Shown here piece after piece: positions 51,687 through 59,973 of a stretch of 64,000 bases of DNA. The position numbers and the translations under genes were made by a program. Source of the DNA: Alphaproteobacteria bacterium (lineage in GTDB: Bacteria > Pseudomonadota > Alphaproteobacteria > CAAGCB01 > CAG-977); the NCBI GenBank assembly GCA_900768875.1, contig CAAGEP010000006.1, positions 74,847 to 138,846 on the forward strand. Reading direction: 5' to 3'. Numbering within the stretch: position 1 is the stretch's first letter; each line of letters opens with the position of its first letter. The notes beneath the pieces were generated by a model that saw only the letters and a program-made list of their open reading frames with translations, did no database searches and was not told where the DNA came from.

Positions 51687-52778
51687 TTACTTGACGATAA
51701 GGTTTTTAAAGACTTCGTACTGCAACGAGTTTGACGCCAGAATCGTTCCGTCGGTCAAAACCGTTTTCGGTGTTTCGACGCCCGAAGTCGTGCAGACGCG
51801 TCCGCCCGCTTCGCGCACCATCAGCATGCCGGCGGCGATGTCCCACGGTTTGATGTCTTCTTCCCAGTAACATTCAAAGCGTCCTGCGGCGACATAAGCC
51901 AAATCCAACGACGCGGCGCCCATGCGGCGAACACCGCCCGTTTTGGTCATCATCGGCATCAGCTGCGCCGTAAAGCGTTCCGCGTTGCCGTGCCCCAAAT
52001 GGGGAATGCCCGTTACAACGACGGATTCGTTTAAAGCGGAGCGCGTGGAAACGTGCAGGCGGCTGGAACCCGAAGCGGTCAGCATCCATGCGCCGTTGCC
52101 CTTTTCGGCGTAGAACAAGTCGGACGTTGCGGGATTGTAAATCACGCCCGCGATGATTTCCTGATCTTCCTGCAAAGCCAAAGAAATCGCAAAATGCGGA
52201 ACGGCATGCAAAAAGTTCATCGTGCCGTCCAACGGATCGATAATCCAACGGTGGGATGTGTCGTCGCCTTTGATTTCGCCGCCTTCTTCCTGTAAAAATC
52301 CGTAGCGGGGGCGGACTTTCAGCAGATATTCGCGCAACGTCTTTTCAGAGTTGGTGTCGGCGGTGGAAACAAAATCAGCTGCGCCTTTTTGCGACAGGCG
52401 CAGGTTTTCCAATTCACCGAAATCGCGCATCAAGCCGCGTCCGGCGCGCTTGACCGCCTGAATCATGACGTTCAGGTTCGCCGACAGCGACGAAATGAAT
52501 TTGTCCTGACGGGATTCGCGAAAGTCAACCACGGGATCGCGCTTCATAAAAGTCGTTCTTTCATGACGATCGTCAAATCCTTCGTGTCCGGCGCGCGCTT
52601 CACGCATCTCTTCCTGTTTTTGCTGCAGGGCGGCAATGGCGCGGTTTTTGATGTTTTCTTTGACCAACCGTTCCTGTTCCTGCGCTTTGCGTTCGGAAAC
52701 GCGTTCGGCGGCAATGGCTTTGCGTGCGCTTGAGCGGCGCATCATCGGACTGGACGGTCTGATTGTAGTTTTAGGCAT
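51687..52778 (-). CDS. suhB: Inositol monophosphatase family protein SuhB, N-terminally extended
   Basis: A 363-aa protein. The C-terminal ~270 residues are a normal IMPase: metal site WIIDPLDGTMNFLHAVPHFA, GGEIKG, and the second site WDIAAGMLMVREAGG. The first ~90 residues are basic and helical (RRSSARKAIAAERVSERKAQ) with no counterpart in the usual ~265-aa enzyme. The long start is supported by AGAGG at proper spacing before ATG 52778. IMPase/SuhB dephosphorylates inositol phosphates and, in E. coli, joins antitermination complexes. It lies 21 bp downstream of efp. Confidence 0.88.
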   Translation of the reverse strand: MPKTTIRPSSPMMRRSSARKAIAAERVSERKAQEQERLVKENIKNRAIAALQQKQEEMREARAGHEGFDDRHERTTFMKRDPVVDFRESRQDKFISSLSANLNVMIQAVKRAGRGLMRDFGELENLRLSQKGAADFVSTADTNSEKTLREYLLKVRPRYGFLQEEGGEIKGDDTSHRWIIDPLDGTMNFLHAVPHFAISLALQEDQEIIAGVIYNPATSDLFYAEKGNGAWMLTASGSSRLHVSTRSALNESVVVTGIPHLGHGNAERFTAQLMPMMTKTGGVRRMGAASLDLAYVAAGRFECYWEEDIKPWDIAAGMLMVREAGGRVCTTSGVETPKTVLTDGTILASNSLQYEVFKNLIVK

Positions 52779-52799
52779 CGAAAAAGCCTCTTTCCTTAA

Positions 52800-53363
52800 T
52801 TATTTCGCGCGTTCGACATAGGTGTTGTCAATGGTGGAAACGACGATTTTGTCGCCCGTCGCAACAAACGGGGGAACGCCGATACGCAAACCGTTGTCCA
52901 AAACCGCGGGTTTGTAGGACGACGAAACGGTCTGCCCTTTAATCACGGGTTCGGTTTCAACGACGGTTTGGATGACTTTCGCCGGAATTTCGACGCTGAC
53001 GGGGTGGCCTTCAATGAACTGGACGACACATTCCATATTGTCCTGCAGATAAGCGGCGCGGTCGCCCAGCAATTCCTTGGGCACGGTGAACTGGTCGTAA
53101 GTGTCGACCATCATGAACGTCAAGTCCTTGCCGTCCGAATACAGATAAGTGCAGTCGTGGTCTTCGCTCATCAGCTTTTCGACGGTGTCGGCGGTGCGCC
53201 AGCGCTGCTGGGTTTTGACGCCCGTGGCGACGTCGCGCATTTCGACCTGAATCGTGGCGTTGCCTTTGCCCGGAATGACCAAGTCGATTCCGATGACCAG
53301 ACACTGTTTGCCGTTGTATTCGATGACCCAACCCGGACGGATTTGGTTAGCTTGCATTTTCAT
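52800..53363 (-). CDS. efp: Elongation factor P
   Basis: A 187-aa three-domain EF-P. The modified lysine is K33 in VIPGKGNATIQVEMRD, and the C-terminal OB domain ends SYKPAVLDNGLRIGVPPF. EF-P frees ribosomes stalled at polyproline. The divergent neighbour encodes EpmA, which beta-lysylates this lysine, so substrate and enzyme are adjacent. suhB follows. The Pro-rich tail of the DotG-like protein in this window is a possible client. Confidence 0.97.
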   Translation of the reverse strand: MKMQANQIRPGWVIEYNGKQCLVIGIDLVIPGKGNATIQVEMRDVATGVKTQQRWRTADTVEKLMSEDHDCTYLYSDGKDLTFMMVDTYDQFTVPKELLGDRAAYLQDNMECVVQFIEGHPVSVEIPAKVIQTVVETEPVIKGQTVSSSYKPAVLDNGLRIGVPPFVATGDKIVVSTIDNTYVERAK

Positions 53364-53470
53364 GACTTTTTTCCTTGTATACAGAAGTAAAGAAGATAGA
53401 ATTTAGCAAAAAATAACAGATTGGCTTTTGTAAAGCAAGAGCTCAGCCGTCAAAAAGGAGTAATTTTTTT

Positions 53471-54523
53471 ATGGTCAATCAAATTCCGTTCTGGCATCCC
53501 GCCGAATACGTCCGCCGTTTGCCGCTGCTGAAAAAGCGCGCGCAAATCATTGAAGCCGTGCGTCAATTTTTTATTTCGCGGGATTTTTTGGAAGTCGAAA
53601 CCCCGATTTTGCAAATTTCTCCGGGGCTTGAACCGCACTTGAAAGCGTTTCAAACGGCGCTGGTCGAGCCGTTCGGGCAGGACGACCGCACGATGTATCT
53701 GCACACGTCGCCCGAATTCACGATGAAAAAGCTGCTGGCGGCGGGATTGCCCCGAATCTTTCAAATGGCGCGCGTGTTCCGCAACGAAGAACGTTCCAAA
53801 CACCACCACCCCGAATTCATCATGTTGGAATGGTATCGGGCGAATTGCGACTATACGACGCTGATGGACGATACCGTCGAACTGGTGCGTGCGTGCGCCG
53901 ATTCGTGCGGGGTCAAAAAGCTTAAAGGCGACGGCGTCGAATGTGATCCGTTTGTCGAATGGGAAAAAATCTCGGTCGCCGAAGCCGTGCGGAAATACGC
54001 GGGGTTCGATTTGATGGCGACTTTGCCCGAAAAGCCGAGCCTTGAACCCGATCCCGCGCCTTTGGCGGAGCAGGCGAAAAAAATCGGCATCGAAACGTCG
54101 CCCGACGATCGCTGGGACGACATTTATTTCCGTATCGCTTACGAAAAAATCGAACCGCACTTGGGGTTGGACGGGCGTCCGACGATTTTGTACGACTATC
54201 CCGTGTGCATGGCGGCTTTGTCGCGGCGCAAGCCGTCCGACGAACGGTTGGCGGAACGTTTCGAGGTGTACGCTTCGGGCATCGAGCTTGCCAACGCGTT
54301 TTCCGAACTGACCGACGCGAAGGAACAGCGCGAACGCTTTGAACACGACATGGATTTAAAGGAAAAGCTGTACGGCGAACGCTATCCGATTGACGAAGAC
54401 TTCATTGCCGCCGTTGCCGCCATGCCGCCCGCCGCGGGGATTGCCGTCGGCATCGACCGTCTGGTCATGCTGATTACGGGGGCGAGCCGAATCGAAGACG
54501 TTTTGTGGGCGCCCGTCGCATGA
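53471..54523 (+). CDS. epmA: EF-P lysine lysyltransferase EpmA (GenX/PoxA)
   Basis: A 350-aa lysyl-tRNA synthetase-like protein without the anticodon-binding domain. Class II motifs: FLEVETPILQISPGLEPHL, motif 2 FRNEERSKHHHPEFIMLEWY, and motif 3 GIAVGIDRLVML. EpmA attaches beta-lysine to EF-P, which is encoded divergently 107 bp away. The start ATG follows AAGGAG. The GtrA-like gene overlaps its stop (ATGA). epmB, which makes beta-lysine, is not in the window. Confidence 0.95.
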   Translation: MVNQIPFWHPAEYVRRLPLLKKRAQIIEAVRQFFISRDFLEVETPILQISPGLEPHLKAFQTALVEPFGQDDRTMYLHTSPEFTMKKLLAAGLPRIFQMARVFRNEERSKHHHPEFIMLEWYRANCDYTTLMDDTVELVRACADSCGVKKLKGDGVECDPFVEWEKISVAEAVRKYAGFDLMATLPEKPSLEPDPAPLAEQAKKIGIETSPDDRWDDIYFRIAYEKIEPHLGLDGRPTILYDYPVCMAALSRRKPSDERLAERFEVYASGIELANAFSELTDAKEQRERFEHDMDLKEKLYGERYPIDEDFIAAVAAMPPAAGIAVGIDRLVMLITGASRIEDVLWAPVA

Positions 54524-54930
54524 AAAAAATCATGCGGTCGGTTTGCCGCTTGACGGGAATGAGCGAACGCTTCGTTCTGTTCTTAATCGCGGGCGGGGTG
54601 AACACGGTTTTCTATTACGGCACATACGCCGCGCTGATTTGGGCGAGGGTGCCGTATCCCGCCGCCGTTGTTCTGGCGACGGCGTGCGGAGTCGTGTTCA
54701 ATTTCAACTCGTTCGGGCGGTTTGTGTTCAAACAGTTTGAAAAGCGGCTGTTTGTCCGCTTTATAGGCGTTTATGTTGTCTTGGCGCTGACCAATATCGC
54801 GGGCATTCGGCTGTTTGAGTTGTGCGGCGTGCCGAATCGCTATATCGCGGGGGCGGCTTTGACTTTGCCCGTCGCTCTGCTGGGGTATTTTTTAAACAAG
54901 ACGTTCGTGTTTACAAACGCGCAACCTTGA
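54520..54930 (+). CDS. GtrA-like membrane protein
   Basis: The start is ATG 54520, overlapping the epmA stop (ATGA). The 136-aa product has four membrane helices and the GtrA pattern: FVLFLIAGGVNTVFYYGTYAAL, ACGVVFNFNSFGRFVF, and LLGYFLNKTFVF at the end. GtrA proteins are thought to flip or hold undecaprenyl-linked sugars for glycosylation of cell-surface polymers. No glycosyltransferase is adjacent here. It converges with the ThiE-like gene and overlaps it by 20 bp. Confidence 0.85.
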   Translation: MKKIMRSVCRLTGMSERFVLFLIAGGVNTVFYYGTYAALIWARVPYPAAVVLATACGVVFNFNSFGRFVFKQFEKRLFVRFIGVYVVLALTNIAGIRLFELCGVPNRYIAGAALTLPVALLGYFLNKTFVFTNAQP

Positions 54931-55360
54931 AATCCGCTTGTTCGCAAGGCGCGGCCAAGGACAAGCACGGCACGGTGAACAGTTCAATCCACCACAGGGC
55001 GAGCTCCGCGGCTTTTTCGCCGTCGAAAGCGATATAGTCAGCCCCCGCTTCGCCCGCGCGCATCGCTTCGTCGCGCGTGGAGCACACAACGCCCAAAGCC
55101 AAATCTCCCAAAGCCGCTTTGATATTTTTCAGCCCTTTCGCATACGGAACCTGCACGCCGTCCGCGCCCAGTTTCAAAGCCAGCTCCGCATCGTTTTCAA
55201 CGATGAAAGCGATGTTTTTGGCTTGCACGGCGTTTTTGATTTCGGGCAGGGCGTTTGTGCCTTCATACAAAAAAGCGTCGGCGGAATCGATACGGGCGAT
55301 TTTGTTCAAAACGTCCGCTTTCGATCCTGTCGGGCAAATCAGAAAAAGTCCTTGTTTCAT
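54911..55360 (-). CDS. Short thiamine-phosphate synthase (ThiE/TenI)-like protein
   Basis: A 149-aa TIM-barrel fragment-like protein, shorter than ThiE (~210 aa). It keeps the TMP-TENI rhythm ELALKLGADGVQVPYAKG, LALGVVCSTRDEAMRAGEAGADYIAFD, but the usual VHLGQxD substrate motif is replaced by VQVPYAKG. It may be a paralogue that lost thiamine synthesis, or a TenI-like regulator. The start ATG 55360 follows AGGTT-like sequence. No other thi gene is near. Its 3' end overlaps the convergent GtrA-like gene. Confidence 0.7.
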   Translation of the reverse strand: MKQGLFLICPTGSKADVLNKIARIDSADAFLYEGTNALPEIKNAVQAKNIAFIVENDAELALKLGADGVQVPYAKGLKNIKAALGDLALGVVCSTRDEAMRAGEAGADYIAFDGEKAAELALWWIELFTVPCLSLAAPCEQADFKVARL

Positions 55361-55413
55361 AACAACCTCCGTTGGCTTGGGGGCGATTGTCGCATCAAAT
55401 CGTCAATAAATCG

Positions 55414-55442
55414 TTGCACAACGGGCGGCAAAATCCTAATCT
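55414..55442 (+). promoter_or_regulatory. Possible promoter of zauP-zapA
   Basis: TTGCAC at 55414-55419 and TAATCT at 55437-55442 with 17-bp spacing, about 34 bp before the start. The -10 is weak. Confidence 0.3.
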
Positions 55443-55475
55443 AAGGGCAAATTTCAACAACGGGGATGAAGTACG

Positions 55476-56111
55476 GTGAGCTTGAACGAACGGCTGCAAA
55501 CGGCTTTGGAAAATTTGGCGCAAGCGGCGCGGAAACTGGAAGCGGCGGGGGAAAAACTGGCGCGGGAACGTGCCGAATCCGCCGCCATGCGGGCTAAAAA
55601 CGGCGAATTGTTCGCACAGGTCGAAATGCTGACCGCACAGCTGGAGCAGGCGCGGGAAAACGAATCGGAAAACGGCGAGCTGAAAGAGCAAATCGGCGAA
55701 CTGACGGCGACCCGCAACCGCTTGATTGCCGAAAAGAATCAGCTGTTGGGCGAACGTGAGCAGTTCAAAAAATTCCGCGAAGGTTGGGCGGCGGAACGTC
55801 CCGCTTTGATTAAAGCCAAAGACGACGCCGAAAACGAATTGCGCCGTTTGGAACAAAGCGCGGGCGAATCGACGGACAACGGCGAACTGACCGCCGCCAA
55901 AGCTCAAATCGAATCGCTGAAAAAACTGGTTGCCGAGCTGGAAAACGACAAAAACGCGCTGGCGGCGGAAAAAGAGCGAATCGCCGTCGAACGCGACGGT
56001 ATTCAGACGGCTTTCGCCGAAATCAAGGAAACGACGCGGCAGGCCGCCGAACGGCTGGATTCGACGCTGGAGGAACTGCGTATTTTAAAGGGGGATTCAT
56101 CCGATGGCTGA
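55476..56111 (+). CDS. zauP: ZauP-like coiled-coil cell-division protein
   Basis: A 211-aa protein starting at GTG 55476 after GGGGA. It is almost all coiled coil (LERLQTALENLAQAARKLEAA, AQVEMLTAQLEQARENESEN) with no membrane helix. Position directly upstream of zapA, overlapping it by 8 bp, is that of Caulobacter ZauP (ZapA upstream protein), which with ZapA focuses the Z-ring. Sequence is poorly conserved, so the call rests on position and coiled-coil character. Confidence 0.75.
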   Translation: MSLNERLQTALENLAQAARKLEAAGEKLARERAESAAMRAKNGELFAQVEMLTAQLEQARENESENGELKEQIGELTATRNRLIAEKNQLLGEREQFKKFREGWAAERPALIKAKDDAENELRRLEQSAGESTDNGELTAAKAQIESLKKLVAELENDKNALAAEKERIAVERDGIQTAFAEIKETTRQAAERLDSTLEELRILKGDSSDG

Positions 56112-56427
56112 AGTAACGCTGACAATCGGCGGGCGTAAATACACGATGATGTGCGCCGACGGACAGGAAGCTCAACTGCTGACTCTCGCAAAGGCTTTGG
56201 ATACCAAGGTAGCGATGCTCAACAGCCGCCGCCCGATGCCTGAAAACATGGGGCTGGTGATGGGCGCGCTGATGCTGGCAAGCGATTTGTCCGAACGCGG
56301 CGACGCCGCCGCGCGGCTGGAACGCGAAAGCGCGATTACATCCGAAGTTGTGGATTATGCCGCCCAAACGGTGGAAAAAGCGGCTGAACGGATTTCAGCC
56401 CTTGCCGAAACGATTGAAAATGCGTAA
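56104..56427 (+). CDS. zapA: Cell division protein ZapA
   Basis: A 107-aa protein with the ZapA pattern: MAEVTLTIGGRKYTMMCADGQ at the N-terminus and a long C-terminal helix. ZapA crosslinks FtsZ protofilaments. The upstream coiled-coil gene overlaps its start by 8 bp. The 6S RNA gene and ygfA follow, the same order as in many proteobacteria. Confidence 0.93.
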   Translation: MAEVTLTIGGRKYTMMCADGQEAQLLTLAKALDTKVAMLNSRRPMPENMGLVMGALMLASDLSERGDAAARLERESAITSEVVDYAAQTVEKAAERISALAETIENA

Positions 56428-56438
56428 ACTGTTGCGCG

Positions 56439-56619
56439 GAAGACTTCTTGATGCGTGAGGATCCCGCAGGTACTCGGGGCCAACGTTTAAAATCAAGGGA
56501 GCTGTCTCTGCCGTCAGCCAATGAGCTTTCGTTAGTTCAGCGGGGGCGGTACATGGTTCCCACCTATTCCAAGCGGCCCACGCGACGCGTGAGTTGATTC
56601 CACGGTCAAAGCAGTCTTC
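56439..56619 (+). ncRNA. ssrS: 6S RNA (ssrS)
   Basis: The ~215-bp gap between zapA and ygfA has no gene but holds a ~181-nt RNA with a closing stem, GAAGACT (56439-56445) with AGTCTTC (56613-56619), a long imperfect duplex and a central open region, followed by T-rich sequence. zapA-ssrS-ygfA is the conserved location of 6S RNA, which binds the housekeeping RNA polymerase in stationary phase. I identify it from position, length and closing stem; I have not aligned it to a model. Confidence 0.75.
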
Positions 56620-56643
56620 TTTTCTTTTTTCAAAGGTTCGGGT

Positions 56644-57219
56644 ATGGACTATTCTTTTTTAAAGCATCGTTTGCGCGACGCCGCCGTTCACAAACGGACG
56701 GAACTGGGGGCGGATTTCGCCCGATACGCCGCGCGGGATTTGCCGCAAATCGCCGATTCGCTGCCTTTACCCGAAAATCCCGTGATTTCCGCTTACTGGC
56801 CGATGAAAACCGAACTGGATCTGCGCCCTTTGATGACCGCGTTTTATGACAAGGGAACGCCCGTCTGTCTGCCCGTTGTGACGGGCAAGCGCGAATCGCT
56901 GCTGTTCCGCCTGTGGTCGCCTCAAGCCGAGCTGGTCAAAGGGCTTTACGGCACGGAACAGCCCGATGAAAAATATGAAACCGTCGAACCGAATGTTCTG
57001 TTTCTGCCTTTGTTGGCGTTTGACAGACAGGGGGGACGGCTGGGATACGGCGGCGGTTTTTATGACAGAACCGTGCATGAACTGCGGGTGAAAAATCCCG
57101 AAGTCATCGTTGTCGGAACGGGCTTTTCGGCGCAGGAAATCGACGAAGTCCCCGTCGAGGACACCGACGAAAAAATGGACTGGATTTTAACGGAATCCGA
57201 ATTGATAAAGGTTAAGTGA
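56644..57219 (+). CDS. ygfA: 5-formyltetrahydrofolate cyclo-ligase
   Basis: A 191-aa MTHFS family enzyme converting 5-formyl-THF to 5,10-methenyl-THF with ATP. The typical segments are visible: ISAYWPMKTELDLRPLM, GGRLGYGGGFYDRTV and the C-terminal VPVEDTDEKMDWILTE. The start ATG 56644 follows AAAGG. It lies downstream of 6S RNA, as in other proteobacteria, and 4 bp before the YmdB-like gene. Confidence 0.93.
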   Translation: MDYSFLKHRLRDAAVHKRTELGADFARYAARDLPQIADSLPLPENPVISAYWPMKTELDLRPLMTAFYDKGTPVCLPVVTGKRESLLFRLWSPQAELVKGLYGTEQPDEKYETVEPNVLFLPLLAFDRQGGRLGYGGGFYDRTVHELRVKNPEVIVVGTGFSAQEIDEVPVEDTDEKMDWILTESELIKVK

Positions 57220-57223
57220 ACTT

Positions 57224-58039
57224 ATGCGTATTTTGTTTTTGGGCGATGTCGTCGGTCAAAGCGGCAGAAAGCTGGTTGTTGACACTTTACCCGATTTCAG
57301 GCGGAAATACCGCGTTGATTTCGTTATCGTCAACGGCGACAACGCCGCTCACGGCTTCGGACTGACTCCGGGGATTTGCCGCGACTTGTTTTCGGCGGGG
57401 GCGGACGTCATCACGACGGGCAATCACGGTTGGGAGCATCCCGACATCTGTCCTTTGCTGAACGAAGAACCGCGCTTGGTGCGTCCCGCCAATTTCCCGA
57501 ATGGCGCGCCGGGGGCGGGGTGCGGCTTTTACACTTTGCCCGACGGGCGCAAAGTCGGCGTCATGCATGTTCAGGGGCGCGTTTACATGGAAGCGACGGA
57601 CAATCCGTTCAAAGCCGTCGGCGACTGGACGGAACGGCTGAAGCTGGGACGCGACGCGCAGGCGATGGTTGTCGATATTCACGGCGAAGCGACCAGTGAA
57701 AAGATGGCTTTGGGGCAGTTTTGCGACGGCAAAGTCAGCTTGGTCGTCGGGTCGCACACGCATATTCCGACGGCGGACGCGCAGATTTTGCCGAACGGCA
57801 CGGCGTATCTGACCGACGCGGGGATGTGCGGCTGTTTCGATTCCGTCATCGGCATGGATAAAAAAGAACCCGTCAGCCGCTTTGTAACAGGCTTGCGCAA
57901 CGAAAAATTCCAGCCCGTCAAAGGCGACGCGACCGTTTGCGGCGTTTTAATCGATACGAACGACAAAACGGGCTTGGCTGAAAGAATTTATATGATTCGG
58001 TACGGCGGACGCCTACAGGAATCTTTACCGCCGCTTTAA
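57224..58039 (+). CDS. YmdB-family metallophosphoesterase
   Basis: A 271-aa metallophosphoesterase of the TIGR00282 (YmdB) family. Metal ligands occur in FLGDVVG, VNGDNAAHG, ITTGNHGWEH, and GSHTHIPTAD. In other bacteria members hydrolyse 2',3'-cyclic nucleotides and affect biofilm and RNA turnover. It is 4 bp after ygfA and followed by yebC after 55 bp, consistent with one operon. Confidence 0.9.
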   Translation: MRILFLGDVVGQSGRKLVVDTLPDFRRKYRVDFVIVNGDNAAHGFGLTPGICRDLFSAGADVITTGNHGWEHPDICPLLNEEPRLVRPANFPNGAPGAGCGFYTLPDGRKVGVMHVQGRVYMEATDNPFKAVGDWTERLKLGRDAQAMVVDIHGEATSEKMALGQFCDGKVSLVVGSHTHIPTADAQILPNGTAYLTDAGMCGCFDSVIGMDKKEPVSRFVTGLRNEKFQPVKGDATVCGVLIDTNDKTGLAERIYMIRYGGRLQESLPPL

Positions 58040-58094
58040 AAAGTGGTAAAAGGGTGTCGAAATTTGTTTTAACCTCAATGATCCGAGGAGTGTT

Positions 58095-58844
58095 ATGTCT
58101 GGTCATTCACAATTTAAAAATATCATGCACCGCAAAGGCGCGCAGGACAAAATCCGCGCCCGCACGTTTTCCAAACTGGGCCGTGAAATCACGGTAGCCG
58201 CGAAATCGGGACTGCCCGATCCCGCGTACAACCCGCGTTTGCGCGCCGCCATTGCCGCCGCGCGCGCCGAAAATATGCCCAAGGACAACATCAAACGCGC
58301 GATTGAAAAAGCCGCCGCGGGCGATGCCGCAAACTACGAAGAAATCCGCTACGAAGGATTCGGTCCGGGCAATGTCGCCGTCATCGTCGAAGCGTTGACC
58401 GACAATCCCAAGCGCACCGCTCCCATCGTCCGTTCGATTTTCGGCAAAGCGGGCTGTGTCATGGGTGAAACGGGTTCCGTCGCGTTCAATTTCCAGCGTG
58501 TCGGCTTGATTGAATATCCCGCTTCTGTCGCCGAAGCCGACGCGATGTTTGAAGCCGCTTTGGAAGCCGGCGCGGACGACGTTGAATCCGACGAAGAAAC
58601 GCACCGCATTTTGTGCGCTCCCGACGATTTGGGCGCGGTTCGAGAAGCGTTGGAAGCCAAGTTCGACACCCCGACCGTTTGCCGTTTCGATTGGAAACCG
58701 CTGGTCGAAGCCGAACTGACCGATGTCGATGTCGCCAAGAAGTTCTTTGATTTCGTAGAAACCTTGAATGACGAGGAAGACGTTCAGCGCGTTGCCTCAA
58801 ACGTTTCCGTTTCCGACGAAATCATGGCGAAACTGGAAGACTGA
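58095..58844 (+). CDS. yebC: YebC/TACO1-family protein
   Basis: A 249-aa protein with the family signature MSGHSQFKNIMHRKGAQD and DNIKRAIEKA. The region EEIRYEGFGPGNVAVIVEALTDN is characteristic. Members bind the ribosome or DNA; recent work on relatives points to relief of polyproline stalling, and older work to transcriptional regulation. It precedes ruvC by 2-14 bp, as in many bacteria. Confidence 0.95.
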   Translation: MSGHSQFKNIMHRKGAQDKIRARTFSKLGREITVAAKSGLPDPAYNPRLRAAIAAARAENMPKDNIKRAIEKAAAGDAANYEEIRYEGFGPGNVAVIVEALTDNPKRTAPIVRSIFGKAGCVMGETGSVAFNFQRVGLIEYPASVAEADAMFEAALEAGADDVESDEETHRILCAPDDLGAVREALEAKFDTPTVCRFDWKPLVEAELTDVDVAKKFFDFVETLNDEEDVQRVASNVSVSDEIMAKLED

Positions 58845-58846
58845 TT

Positions 58847-59365
58847 TTGGGAAAAACCGTGCGGATTTTGGGGCTTGACCCCGGCTTGCGCCATACGGGT
58901 TGGGCTGTTCTGGACAGCTGTGATTCGCGGCTGACGTTTGTCGGGGCGGGCGTTGCCGATTCGACAGACGGCTTGTCGCTGGCGGAACGGTTGGCGGAGC
59001 TTCATGCCAAAATTCGCGCGGTTGTTTCCGAATTCGCCCCGAACGAAGCGGCAATCGAAGAAACGTTCGTCAACAAAAATCCGACTTCGACGCTGAAATT
59101 GGGGCAGGCGCGCGGCGTTGTGCTGCTCGCCCCCGCGGAATCGGGCATTCCCGTTTCCGAATACACGCCCAACCAAATCAAAAAAGCCGTCGTCGGCGCG
59201 GGACATGCCGAAAAGCACCAGGTCGATATGATGGTGCATACGCTTGTTCCCGCGGCGGGCAAACTGCGTCCCGACGCGGCGGACGCTTTGGCGGCGGCGA
59301 TTTGTCATTCTTATATGCGCGTCGCGGCGGCGCGCCTGAACGCACTGGCGGAGCTGATGAAATGA
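58847..59365 (+). CDS. ruvC: Holliday junction resolvase RuvC
   Basis: A 172-aa endonuclease. Catalytic acidic residues lie in GLDPGL, AIEETFV and DAADALAAAICH. TTG 58847 is the first start; GTG 58859 (MRILGLDPG), after GGGA, is an equal alternative. RuvC cuts four-way junctions moved by RuvAB. The ruvA start overlaps its stop (ATGA). Confidence 0.95.
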   Translation: MGKTVRILGLDPGLRHTGWAVLDSCDSRLTFVGAGVADSTDGLSLAERLAELHAKIRAVVSEFAPNEAAIEETFVNKNPTSTLKLGQARGVVLLAPAESGIPVSEYTPNQIKKAVVGAGHAEKHQVDMMVHTLVPAAGKLRPDAADALAAAICHSYMRVAAARLNALAELMK

Positions 59366-59973
59366 TAGCCAAACTGCGGGGAATCCTTGATTCGACGGGG
59401 GACGGTTTTTTGATTTTGGACGTGAACGGCGTGGGATACCGCGTGTTCTGTTCCAACAAAACGCTGGCGAAGATGCCCGCGGCGGGACAATCCGCGTCTT
59501 TGCTGATTGAAACCCAAGTGCGCGAAGACGCGATACGGCTTATCGGCTTTGCGGACGCGGTGGAAAAAAGCTGGTATCTGCTGTTAAGCGGCGTGCAGGG
59601 TGTCGGGACAAAAGTCGCTTTGGCGATTTTGTCCGTGCTGAGTCCGACGGAGCTGTCCATGGCGATTGCGTCGGGCGATTCCAAAACGATAACGCGCGCC
59701 CCCGGCGTGGGACCAAAGCTTGCCGTCCGCATTGCGACGGAATTAAAGGGCAAAACGGGCGGCATGGTGTCGGCGGCGGGGACGGACACGCCGTCGGGCG
59801 AAGTCATCCAAGGCGGCAATAATGCCGTGTCGGACGCCGTGTCGGCTTTGGTGAATTTGGGCTATGCCCGCATGGACGCCGCGATGGCGGTCGCCAAATC
59901 GTTTAAACAACGCGGAGAATCGGCGCAGGTCGGCGATTTGATTCGCGACGCTTTGAAAGAATTTGCGCCATGA
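59362..59973 (+). CDS. ruvA: Holliday junction branch migration protein RuvA
   Basis: The start is ATG 59362 in ATGA overlap with ruvC; the longer frame from 59302 lies in ruvC. The 203-aa product has the OB domain (MIAKLRGILDSTGDGFLILD), HhH motifs (LSGVQGVGTKVALAIL, APGVGPKLAVRIATEL) and the C-terminal domain that binds RuvB. Coupled to ruvB by a second ATGA overlap. Confidence 0.95.
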   Translation: MIAKLRGILDSTGDGFLILDVNGVGYRVFCSNKTLAKMPAAGQSASLLIETQVREDAIRLIGFADAVEKSWYLLLSGVQGVGTKVALAILSVLSPTELSMAIASGDSKTITRAPGVGPKLAVRIATELKGKTGGMVSAAGTDTPSGEVIQGGNNAVSDAVSALVNLGYARMDAAMAVAKSFKQRGESAQVGDLIRDALKEFAP

